64,000 nucleotides of DNA from Elusimicrobiota bacterium (GTDB lineage Bacteria; Elusimicrobiota; Elusimicrobia; UBA1565; UBA9628). The notes under the pieces were generated by a model that had not been told where the DNA came from, ran no database searches, and was given only the letters and a program-made list of their open reading frames with translations. The position numbers and the translations under genes were made by a program. The stretch is from positions 20,180 through 84,179 of the forward strand of contig JACQWX010000066.1 in assembly GCA_016209035.1 (NCBI GenBank). Reading direction: 5' to 3'. Positions 9,388 through 17,674 of the stretch are shown here, in pieces (position 1 is the first letter of the stretch; each line of letters opens with the position of its first letter).

Positions 9388-9417
9388 AAGGTGTGGGCGA
9401 GTTGTGTGCGACTTGTG
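9388..9417 (+). promoter_or_regulatory. Triple direct repeat with 11-bp period in divergent pilin/OmpR promoter
   Basis: AAGGTGTG (9388), GAGTTGTG (9399), GACTTGTG (9410). Confidence 0.5.
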
Positions 9418-9445
9418 AATTCTCCTATAATGGGGCCGGGCCCCT

Positions 9446-10159
9446 ATGCCGCGCATCATGATCGTCGAAGACGAGGAGTGCATCGTCTCGGCGGTCGAGA
9501 AGACCCTGGCCTCTGCGGGAGGATTCGCGTTGACCGCGGTGCGCGACCCCGCCAAGGCGCTGCCGGCGGCCATCAGCGGCAAGCCCGACCTCATCCTCCT
9601 CGACATCCGCCTGCCCGGCTCGGACGGCCGGCACATCCTGAAGGCCCTCAAGGAGAACGCCGCCACGAGGCCCATCCCCGTCATCTTCCTGACCGGCATG
9701 TCCGGCGAGGGCGACAAGGTGATCGGCCTCGACATGGGCGCGGACGACTACGTGGTGAAGCCCTTCGGAGCGATGGAGCTCCTGGCCCGGATCCACGCGG
9801 TCCTGCGCCGGACCCGCCCGCGGGGCGCCCGGCCGACGGCCGCTTCGAGCCTCGACGCCGTGAGCGTCGGGGGCCTCAAGCTCGACGCGTCCTCCCGCAG
9901 CGCCAGCTTCAGGGGAAAGCCCCTGCGCCTGCAGCCCAAGGAGTTCGAGATCCTCTTCTTGCTGGCCTCCCGGCCCGGAAGGGCCCACGCCCGCGGCTGG
10001 CTCATCGACAACACCTCCTCCTACGGCATGTCCGTGGCTACGAGGAGCCTCGACACCCACATCAAGAACATCCGCCGCAAGCTTGGGCGCGCGCGCCGAC
10101 TCATCGAGACGGTGCCGAAGATCGGCTACCGCTTCGTGCGTCCCCATGACCGCTTCTAG
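9446..10159 (+). CDS. OmpR/PhoB-family response regulator
   Basis: Receiver (MIVEDEE, DLILLDIRLPGSDG, FLTG, VVKPF) plus winged-helix (LQPKEFEILFLLASRPG...VATRSLDTHIKNIRRKL...IETVPKIGYRF). Confidence 0.92.
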   Translation: MPRIMIVEDEECIVSAVEKTLASAGGFALTAVRDPAKALPAAISGKPDLILLDIRLPGSDGRHILKALKENAATRPIPVIFLTGMSGEGDKVIGLDMGADDYVVKPFGAMELLARIHAVLRRTRPRGARPTAASSLDAVSVGGLKLDASSRSASFRGKPLRLQPKEFEILFLLASRPGRAHARGWLIDNTSSYGMSVATRSLDTHIKNIRRKLGRARRLIETVPKIGYRFVRPHDRF

Positions 10160-11423
10160 GCCGCCGTCCCCCCACCCGTCATCGGACGAGCGGCGCACCA
10201 CCTACTTCGCCTTCCAGGGCCTGCTCGCGGCCGTGCTCATCCTCATCTTCCTCACCCACCGGCAGGACGCCTCCACCTGGGTCCCCCGGTTCGCCTTCCT
10301 GCTGGTCTTCCTGGCCGCGTCGCTTGCGGTCCTGCGCCTGGTCCCGTCCGCGCACCTGGCGAGTTGGCGGTTCCAGGTGGGGCTCTTCCTGACCGACGCG
10401 GTCCTGGCGACCATCGCCCTGGCCTGGGCGAAGCCCCTCCCCGAGCTCTATCTGATCTTCCTGCTCATCATCTTCGGGGCGGCGCTGACGCGCAGCCTGG
10501 CCTCGAGCCTGGCCATCGCCGTCGTCACCTCGCTTCTCTTCCTGGCCGCGGGCTGGAAGCCCGTCCGCGGGCTGCCGGGGGACGCCGCTTTTTGGGCGCA
10601 GTTCATGTTCCTGTGGGTGGTCTCCGCGCTCCTTGCCATCCTTTCCCGTGATTCCCAGCGCGCCCAGGACTTCCGCGAGCGCAGGCTCCTCGAGGCCGTC
10701 GTGGAGGCGGAGCGGCTCTCGAGCCTCGGCAGGCTCTCCGCCGAGGTCGCCCACCGCATCAAGGGGCCCCTGACCACCATCATGGTCAACGCGGACCTCC
10801 TGGCCGCGCAGTTCCAGGGCTCCAAGAAGGCCGCCGCCGACCTCCGGCAGGTCCGGGACGCGGCCCGGCACTGCAAGGATATCCTCAAGAGCCTGCTGGA
10901 CCTGGGCCGCATCGAGGAGATGGACCGCTCACCAATGGACTTGGGCCGGGCCGCGGCCTCGGCCCTGGCCTCGTTCGACGCTCAGGCCCGGAAGAAGTCC
11001 GTCCGCGTCGAGGCCGAGGGCCTTGGGGTCCCGGCTCCCATGGAAGGCGACCCGTCGCTGCTCCATGAGGCGGTGTCGGCGCTCCTGCAAAACGCGCTCG
11101 AGTCCGTGGACAAGGGCGGCCGGGTGCGAGTCTCGCTAAAGACAAGGCTCGGCGCGTTCGAACGGATCGCCCTGGGGACCGGCGGGCACTACGCCCTGGA
11201 GGTCTCGGACGACGGCCGGGGCATCGCGCCTGACGTCATGGACAGGATCTTCCAGCCGTTCTTCACGACGCGCAAGAGCGAGGGCTCGGGCCTGGGGCTC
11301 TCGGCGGCGCTGCGCATCCTGCAGAAGCACGGCGGGACCATCGAGGCCCACAGCGACGGCCCGGGCCGCGGCGCGACCTTCACCCTGGTCCTGCCCCGGC
11401 CCGCCGCGCCTCGACCAGGCTGA
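10146..11423 (+). CDS. Membrane sensor histidine kinase
   Basis: TM helices, LSAEVAHRIKGPLTTIMVN (H box), N/G boxes DDGRGIAPDVMDRIFQPFFTTRKSEGSGLGLS; overlaps the response regulator stop. Confidence 0.92.
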   Translation: MTASRPPSPHPSSDERRTTYFAFQGLLAAVLILIFLTHRQDASTWVPRFAFLLVFLAASLAVLRLVPSAHLASWRFQVGLFLTDAVLATIALAWAKPLPELYLIFLLIIFGAALTRSLASSLAIAVVTSLLFLAAGWKPVRGLPGDAAFWAQFMFLWVVSALLAILSRDSQRAQDFRERRLLEAVVEAERLSSLGRLSAEVAHRIKGPLTTIMVNADLLAAQFQGSKKAAADLRQVRDAARHCKDILKSLLDLGRIEEMDRSPMDLGRAAASALASFDAQARKKSVRVEAEGLGVPAPMEGDPSLLHEAVSALLQNALESVDKGGRVRVSLKTRLGAFERIALGTGGHYALEVSDDGRGIAPDVMDRIFQPFFTTRKSEGSGLGLSAALRILQKHGGTIEAHSDGPGRGATFTLVLPRPAAPRPG

Positions 11424-12249
11424 CCCCGCACCGGTCGAGGCATTCCCGGACCCTCGGGCTCGTGAGGGCTCGCAGCTCCTCGCGGGAATGGTGGGTGGGC
11501 GTGGGCCCCGCCTGGGCGGAGGCGCCGGCGTCCGCCGTCGGGTGGAGATAGACCTCGGTCAAGCCGGCGGGGAGCCTGGGGATGATCCAGAGGAGGTAGT
11601 CCTCGGTCATCATGCCGGAGCGCAGGAGCCCCAGCACCGCGTCGCAGACGACCAGCTCGCGGGCCTGCGGAAAGGAGTTACACCTTACCGCAGGTCCCTG
11701 CGGCGATAACGCCGCAGGGGCCCGCGGGCCCTTGAGCCAGGACCGCAGACAGCCGAAGACGCAGCCCATCGCCAGGCTTGGCAGCAGCCCGCCTAGGCCG
11801 AACCCGAGGCGCAGGCCCAGTTCCCCGCCCGTCAGCCGGATGCGGCCGATGCCGTGGCGCAGGGCGGCCCGGGCGACCATGGGGAACACGGTCGGATGGA
11901 CGTGGACGTTGAGGTGGCTGTCGAGGTGGGTCGGCCTGACGCCCAGCGAGAGGCACAGCCTCAATTGGGAGTCGATCTCCTCTTCGAGGCCCCGCCCGCG
12001 CCGCAGGAACTGGCGCAGCCCCCACGCCGCGGCGCATCCACCCTCGCAGAGGTCGAGGTGCACGCCGACGCCCAGGCCCGGGTTGGCCCGGGCGACGCGC
12101 ACGGCGTCGCGGACGGCGGCCCCCCGGACCATGAGGCTGGCGAACCTGAGGATCCCGCGCCGATGGGAGGCCTCGACCGCCTCGTTGACGCCCGGGGTGC
12201 TCCCGAAATCATCCGCGGTGACGATCAGCCGGCGCGGGGCAGGCCCCAT
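11380..12249 (-). CDS. hpnK: HpnK-like / ChbG-YdjC family polysaccharide deacetylase
   Basis: RLIVTADDFGSTPGVNEAVEASHRRGIL, GVHLDLCEG, HLDSHLNVHVHPTVFPM. Confidence 0.8.
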   Translation of the reverse strand: MGPAPRRLIVTADDFGSTPGVNEAVEASHRRGILRFASLMVRGAAVRDAVRVARANPGLGVGVHLDLCEGGCAAAWGLRQFLRRGRGLEEEIDSQLRLCLSLGVRPTHLDSHLNVHVHPTVFPMVARAALRHGIGRIRLTGGELGLRLGFGLGGLLPSLAMGCVFGCLRSWLKGPRAPAALSPQGPAVRCNSFPQARELVVCDAVLGLLRSGMMTEDYLLWIIPRLPAGLTEVYLHPTADAGASAQAGPTPTHHSREELRALTSPRVRECLDRCGVSLVEARRAGAGPG

Positions 12250-12644
12250 CAGGGCTGGGCCTGCTCGAATCTCGCGGTCACCTCGCAGCTGCCGCCGACG
12301 ATCTGCGCGACGACCTCCGGGTAGAAGCCGGGGGGGTTGGGGGTGCAGGTGCAGCTGCAGAGGCCGGCGGTGCCGCCGCAGGAGTAGGCCACGCCCGAGC
12401 CGGGAGTAAAGCTCAGGCAGTAGGCGGGCTGGCCGTTGTACAGGTCCGCGTTGGCGCTCCAGTAGGTGATCAGCAGCGACACGGCCTGCTCGTCGTATTT
12501 CTTGCCGCGGCTCCCGTAGTGCTCCCGGTGGATCAGCCGGTACTGCATCAAGACGATGCTCATCATGCCGGCCGCGAGCAGGCCCATGATCACGCTCGTG
12601 ATCAGGACGTGCACCATCACGGAGCCGCGCCGGCTCTTCGTCAT
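12249..12644 (-). CDS. PilX-like minor pilin / pilus-associated protein
   Basis: Short N-terminus, RRGSVMVHVLITSVIMGLLAAGMMSIVLMQYR helix; in pilin cluster. Confidence 0.55.
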   Translation of the reverse strand: MTKSRRGSVMVHVLITSVIMGLLAAGMMSIVLMQYRLIHREHYGSRGKKYDEQAVSLLITYWSANADLYNGQPAYCLSFTPGSGVAYSCGGTAGLCSCTCTPNPPGFYPEVVAQIVGGSCEVTARFEQAQP

Positions 12645-12651
12645 CGTCCCC

Positions 12652-13392
12652 TCATTCGCTCCCGCCGTACGGCCTGTTCGCCCGCAGGAAGGTGTCGACC
12701 TTCAGGTGGACCGGGACGGGAAGCTGCGACGTCGGCCCCGTCGTGGGCATGGTGGAGCTGCCCACGGCGAAGTGCATCTCGATGCCGTCGCCCCGGTTCG
12801 TGAAGATGGGCGGGGTCGCGGTGGCGTCGTTGTCGCGGTAATGGAGGTTCCTGATGACCACGGAGGCGTTCGCGCCGAGAGCGCAGCCCGCGGGGATGTT
12901 GTCCGGGCAGACCAGGCCCGGCCCCGAGACCGTGAGGCGCAACAGCGCGGGAATGCCTCCTCCGATGTCGGGGTTCCGGCAGTAGCGGAACGCCAACACG
13001 TCCTTGTTGCCATCGAGGCGCCCCCCGGCTGCGGAGGTGTTGGAGTCGTAGAGCTGCCTGGAGAAGTTGACGCAGCCGTCGAGATTGTCCCCGCTGGTCC
13101 CGAGCGCGGGGGAGTTGATGTGAGTTGTTTCCTCGACCTCCGAATTCAATCGGTCGAGCGCGACGACGGTCCATCCGCTCACCTCGCCCCGGAGGCTCGT
13201 GTCGACGTGGTACCTCAGCATGGACGCGAGCACGGTCACGAGCGCGATCAGGACGAACGAGCTCAACGACATGGCGATGAGAATCTCGATGAGGGTGAAC
13301 CCGTGTCTGCTCGCCTCCCCCACGGGGAGGTGAGCAAGCCGTCGAGGGGGATGATGCGTCAAACCCCTACTGCGGTTCCGTCCAGTCGACAT
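12652..13392 (-). CDS. PilW-like minor pilin
   Basis: SRHG^FTLIEILIAMSLSSFVLIALVTVLASMLRY. Confidence 0.75.
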   Translation of the reverse strand: MSTGRNRSRGLTHHPPRRLAHLPVGEASRHGFTLIEILIAMSLSSFVLIALVTVLASMLRYHVDTSLRGEVSGWTVVALDRLNSEVEETTHINSPALGTSGDNLDGCVNFSRQLYDSNTSAAGGRLDGNKDVLAFRYCRNPDIGGGIPALLRLTVSGPGLVCPDNIPAGCALGANASVVIRNLHYRDNDATATPPIFTNRGDGIEMHFAVGSSTMPTTGPTSQLPVPVHLKVDTFLRANRPYGGSE

Positions 13393-13918
13393 AGACCTCC
13401 ACCTGAGGGATGCTGCGCGTCTCGATAGGAAGGCCGACGCCCTCCGGGGCCATGTTCCCGGCCGAGAAGGTCTGCATGTAGGTCACCACGTAGCGGATCG
13501 TGGCGTTGTACGGCGCCCCCGCGAACCATGGCGGGAGCACCCCTGTCAGGGTATGAGTGCCGAAAGCGAGGGCGGGGACGGCGCCCTGGCTGTCCGTGAT
13601 GGTCCCGTTGATCGGTGGGATGCCGGTGCCGTCCATCGCAGGCGAGCCGTTGATGGACCAGTTCGCGGCCGCGGTCCCCCCGCCGGAGGGGCCGCGGAAG
13701 CCCAAGTCGAAGGGCGCCTGGCCCCTGTCGCCGGAGACGTACCCCTTGAGCTTCTCGGAGAGCTGACGCGAAACCTGGTCCGCCACGAGGCGGCGCATGG
13801 ACCTCCCCGAGCCGCGCTTGGCGCTGATGGCGACGCTGAAAACCGAGCCCGTGACCACCGCCAGCAGCAGCATGGCGATGGAGACCTCGAGGAAGGTCGA
13901 CCCGCGTTTCTTAGCCAT
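13367..13918 (-). CDS. PilV-like minor pilin
   Basis: MAKKRGSTFLEVSIAMLLLAVVTGSVFSVAIS; overlaps pilW-like start. Confidence 0.7.
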   Translation of the reverse strand: MAKKRGSTFLEVSIAMLLLAVVTGSVFSVAISAKRGSGRSMRRLVADQVSRQLSEKLKGYVSGDRGQAPFDLGFRGPSGGGTAAANWSINGSPAMDGTGIPPINGTITDSQGAVPALAFGTHTLTGVLPPWFAGAPYNATIRYVVTYMQTFSAGNMAPEGVGLPIETRSIPQVEVYVDWTEPQ

Positions 13919-13940
13919 GACCGCGGCCCAAGCCTGGCGC

Positions 13941-14510
13941 CTATAACCCCGTCACCGACGGCGGGCTCGTACCCACCGCCTCCACGGCTCCGTTCGTGTC
14001 CACCGCGAGCCCCCACGTGTTGTAGGGCGCCGAGTTCGTGCCCGGATTCGCCCCGGTCCTCCTCGCCGCGCACGCGACCCAGGCCCTGGCGGAGAAGGTC
14101 TTGCCGCCGCAGCTCGAGGTCGTGGTCCCGTCGGCGCCGGTGTAGACGTAGGGCCGGGTGCCCCACTCCTGGGCTATGAGGTACTTGCACCTGACGAGGC
14201 CGCACACGTCCGCGGCCCCGCCGGCGGGGCAGGCCCCGGAGTTGCAGGTGCCGTCGATGGTCCCCGAGAAGAAGGCGGTGGAGTTGCGGTCCAAGGCGCA
14301 CATGCGGTTGGCCGCGGCGATCGCGCGCACGTTGGCGACGGCCTCGTCGAACTTGGTCGACTCGATGGCCCTCAGGTACTGCGGGATGCCGAACGCCGCG
14401 AGCATGGCGATGATGGCCACCACGACCATCAGCTCGATCAAGGTGAAGCCCGTGTCAGCAAGCCCCCCCACGGGGGGCTTGCTTGCGTCGGGGGGCGAGA
14501 TCCGTTTCAT
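13941..14510 (-). CDS. Type IV pilin-like prepilin
   Basis: MKRIS...ADTG^FTLIELMVVVAIIAMLAAFGIPQYLRAIE; upstream TATACT. Confidence 0.85.
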   Translation of the reverse strand: MKRISPPDASKPPVGGLADTGFTLIELMVVVAIIAMLAAFGIPQYLRAIESTKFDEAVANVRAIAAANRMCALDRNSTAFFSGTIDGTCNSGACPAGGAADVCGLVRCKYLIAQEWGTRPYVYTGADGTTTSSCGGKTFSARAWVACAARRTGANPGTNSAPYNTWGLAVDTNGAVEAVGTSPPSVTGL

Positions 14511-14582
14511 CAAGTCCTCCCTACCCATAGTATAGCCCCAGAATCTGGGCAAACCCAGGGCAATCCGTGTTCAAGTTGTGAA

Positions 14583-15809
14583 TCATTTGGCGCCCAGCGT
14601 CGACATCTTGAAGATGGGCAGGAACACGGAGAGCACGATCGTCCCGACGATGACGCCGATCCCGACGACCATGACGGGCTCGATGATGGCGGTGAACCGC
14701 CGGGTGAACTGGTCGATCTGCTCGCGGTAGAACCCGGAGAGGGTCACCAGCATCTCCGGGAGCTTGCCGGACTCCTCTCCCATGAACATCATCTCGGTCA
14801 CCAGGGGCGGGAGCGCCCCCGTCTTCTTGAAGGCCCCGGAGATGGATTTGCCGCTGGCCACGTCGTTGCGCACCGTCCGCAGGAAGCGCTGGAAGATGAG
14901 GTTGTTGGAGAAGACCCCCTCCAGCACCGTGATCGTGTTGAGGATGCTCACGCCGCTCTCGATCAAGGCCGACATGGTCGTGAGGAGCCGTTCGACGAGG
15001 ATGTTCATGATGAATTCCCCGAAGAACGGGACCTTGAAGAAGATGGTCCACTTGGTCACGTTGCCGGCCTCGGTCGAGGTGTAGGCCTTCCAGACGAAGC
15101 CCAGGCCCACCAGGACGAACACCAGGGCGGCCAGGTGGTGGACCAGGATGTCCGAGACCAGGATGATGAACTTCGTGAGCGGCGGCAGCTCCACCCCGAA
15201 CTGTTTGAAGATGTCCGAGAACACCGGCACGATCTTCACGATGAAGAAGGTGAGCACCCCCATGGAGATGAAGAAGAGGATGCCGGGGTACGCCAGGGCC
15301 GTGATGACCTTGGCCTTGAGCTCGGCCTGCGCCGCGAGGTAGGAGCCGATCTGCTTGAGGGACTTGGGGAGTTGCCCCCCCATCTCTCCGGCCTGCACCA
15401 GGGAGACCCACAGCGAGTCGAAGGCCTTGGGGTGCTTCTCGAGCGCCTTGTAGAGGGCCGTGCCGCTGGCCACGTCCTTGGTGACCTGGCCGACGGCGAT
15501 CTGGAGGCCCTTGGAGCTGGAGTGCTCGCCGAGGAGCGAGAGGGCCCTCACCAGGGGCACGCCGCCGTTGAGGAGGGTCGCGAGCTGCTCGGCGAAGAAG
15601 ACGAGGTCCCGCTGGGCGACGCTCACCGCCCTCGCCCCCGAGACCTTGCCGGCCAGCGAGGACCGCGCGCTCTTGTCGGACGAGATGGAGAGGATGAAGT
15701 AGCCCTTCCCCTGGAGGACGCCGATCGCGTCGTTCTCGTCGTTGGCCTCGAGCGACCCGGAGATGGTCTCCCCTTTGCTGTCCTGCACGGTGTAGGCGAA
15801 TCGCGCCAT
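14583..15809 (-). CDS. pilC: Type IV pilus inner-membrane platform protein PilC/GspF
   Basis: MARFAYTVQDSKGETISGSLEA, ALEKHPKAFDSLWVSLVQAGEMGGQL, second GspF repeat, MVVGIGVIVGTIVLSVFLPIFKM. Confidence 0.93.
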   Translation of the reverse strand: MARFAYTVQDSKGETISGSLEANDENDAIGVLQGKGYFILSISSDKSARSSLAGKVSGARAVSVAQRDLVFFAEQLATLLNGGVPLVRALSLLGEHSSSKGLQIAVGQVTKDVASGTALYKALEKHPKAFDSLWVSLVQAGEMGGQLPKSLKQIGSYLAAQAELKAKVITALAYPGILFFISMGVLTFFIVKIVPVFSDIFKQFGVELPPLTKFIILVSDILVHHLAALVFVLVGLGFVWKAYTSTEAGNVTKWTIFFKVPFFGEFIMNILVERLLTTMSALIESGVSILNTITVLEGVFSNNLIFQRFLRTVRNDVASGKSISGAFKKTGALPPLVTEMMFMGEESGKLPEMLVTLSGFYREQIDQFTRRFTAIIEPVMVVGIGVIVGTIVLSVFLPIFKMSTLGAK

Positions 15810-15817
15810 GTCGCTCC

Positions 15818-17566
15818 CTAATCCATCATCGTGATGGACAGGACCTCGTCCATCGTAGTCAGGCCCCGGAGCACCTTGCGCCAGCCGCTCGCGCGCAGGT
15901 TGAGCTTGCCGAGCTTGTCCGCCACGGCGCGCAGGCGGGTGAGGTCGCCGCCGTACTTGTAGATTATCTCGCGCATCTCCTTCTCGATGGGGTAGACCTC
16001 GAGGATGGCCTTGCGGCCGGCGTAGCCGGTGCGCGCGCACTTGTCGCAGCCCTTCTCCTTGTAGAAGGTCAGGGTATCGGGGTTCGGCCGGTCCTCGGGC
16101 TTGAGCAGCGCCTGGTCGATGACCATCTGGACGTCCTCGGCCGTGGGCTTGTAGGGCTTCTTGCACAGCGGGCACAGTATCCGGACCAGCCGTTGGGCCG
16201 CGGCCAGGACCAAGGAGCCCGAGAGGAGGAAGGGCTCGATGCCGAGGTCGATCAAGCGCACGACGGTCGAGAGGGCGTCGTTGGTGTGCAGGGTCGAGAG
16301 CACCAGGTGGCCGGTCAGGGCCGCGCGCAGGCAGGTCTGCGCGGTCTCCTGGTCGCGCACCTCCCCCACCAGGATGACGTCGGGGTCCTGGCGCAGGAAG
16401 GAGCGCAGGGCCGCCGCGAAGGTCAGCCCGATGTTGGCGCGGACCTGCACCTGGTTGATCCCCTCGAGCTTGATTTCCACCGGGTCTTCGATGGTCATGA
16501 AGTTCAGCTCGGGGGTCTTGATGGTGTTCAAGACCGTGTTGAGGGTCGTGGTCTTGCCCGACCCGGTCGGCCCGGTGAGGAAGATGAGGCCGTGCGGGAG
16601 CTGGGCGCAGCGGAGGAAGTCCTCCTTCTGCTCGGGCTCGAGGCCGATCTTGTCGATGTTGAGCTCCACCGCCCCTTTGTCGAGCAGGCGCATGACCACC
16701 TTCTCGCCGTACACCGTCGGGCAGACCGAGATGCGCAGGTCGATGGTCCGGTTCTGGATCTTCATGGAGAAGGTGCCGTCCTGGGGGAGCCGGCGCTCCG
16801 CGATGTCGAGGCGGGAGAGGATCTTGATCCTCGAGACCACGGCTCCGAAGAGGTTCTTGGGAGGGGGCATGCGCTCGTAGAGCACGCCGTCGATGCGGAA
16901 GCGCAGCATGATCCGCTCGTCGTAGGAATCGAGGTGGATGTCCGAGGCCCGTTCGGCCACGGCCTGCTTGAGGACGGCGTTGGTGATGGAGACCGCGTGG
17001 GCGCTGCCGCCGCCGGTCGAGTCCTCCTTGTCGAGGTCGAGCTTGATGTCGGAGTCCGGCATGTCCTCGTGGACCTCGGCCGAGGCCGCCTGCTTGTCCA
17101 TCGTCTTCTCGATGATCTCCCTGCCGCCCCCCTGGTAGAACTCGTCGATGGCCTTGATGATCTGGGTCTTGGTGGCGACGAAGGGCTGGACCTCGCGGTT
17201 GGTGAGGAGTTTCAGGTTGTCCATCATCACCATGTTGTCCGGGTTGGCCACGGCCACCGCGATGACGCCGTCGTCCAGGAACAAAGGCAGGACCAGGTTC
17301 TCCCGCGCGAAGGACTCGTTGATGAGCTTGTCGAGGTCCTGGCCCTTCTCGGCCTTGAGGATCTTGTTCTCCTTGGAGGCGTAGGGCATGCCGATCTGCT
17401 TGGACACCGCGATGGCGATGTCCTCCTCGGTGGCAAGGCCCAGCTTGACGACGGCCTCGGCGAACGGACAGCGCGCCTGCTGGGCGGTCTTCAAGGCCTT
17501 GGCGTGCTGCTCCATGTCGAGGATGCCGCTCTGCAGCAGGATCTGGTCAAGGGGGAGCTTCTGCAT
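15818..17566 (-). CDS. pilB: Type IV pilus assembly ATPase PilB/GspE
   Basis: GspE N-terminal domain, GPTGSGKTTTLNT Walker A, DPDVILVGEVRDQETAQ, CPLCKKPY...CDKCARTGYAGR Zn motif. Confidence 0.95.
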   Translation of the reverse strand: MQKLPLDQILLQSGILDMEQHAKALKTAQQARCPFAEAVVKLGLATEEDIAIAVSKQIGMPYASKENKILKAEKGQDLDKLINESFARENLVLPLFLDDGVIAVAVANPDNMVMMDNLKLLTNREVQPFVATKTQIIKAIDEFYQGGGREIIEKTMDKQAASAEVHEDMPDSDIKLDLDKEDSTGGGSAHAVSITNAVLKQAVAERASDIHLDSYDERIMLRFRIDGVLYERMPPPKNLFGAVVSRIKILSRLDIAERRLPQDGTFSMKIQNRTIDLRISVCPTVYGEKVVMRLLDKGAVELNIDKIGLEPEQKEDFLRCAQLPHGLIFLTGPTGSGKTTTLNTVLNTIKTPELNFMTIEDPVEIKLEGINQVQVRANIGLTFAAALRSFLRQDPDVILVGEVRDQETAQTCLRAALTGHLVLSTLHTNDALSTVVRLIDLGIEPFLLSGSLVLAAAQRLVRILCPLCKKPYKPTAEDVQMVIDQALLKPEDRPNPDTLTFYKEKGCDKCARTGYAGRKAILEVYPIEKEMREIIYKYGGDLTRLRAVADKLGKLNLRASGWRKVLRGLTTMDEVLSITMMD

Positions 17567-17572
17567 ACCTGA

Positions 17573-17601
17573 AGTATAACTCGAACGGCGCCAATCTTCA
17601 A
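17573..17601 (-). promoter_or_regulatory. Promoter of pilB abutting its start codon
   Basis: Minus strand TTGAAG-17 bp-TATACT-6 nt-ATG (17566). Confidence 0.55.
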
Positions 17602-17631
17602 GAGGAAATGTCCGACACCGGGCCCGGCGCC

Positions 17632-17674
17632 TCGTCGGCGATTAGACGCGCTCCGCGCGTCTAATCGCCGACGA
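17632..17674. repeat. Perfect 20-bp-stem inverted repeat overlapping the pilQ stop codon
   Basis: TCGTCGGCGATTAGACGCGC-tcc-GCGCGTCTAATCGCCGACGA. Confidence 0.85.
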
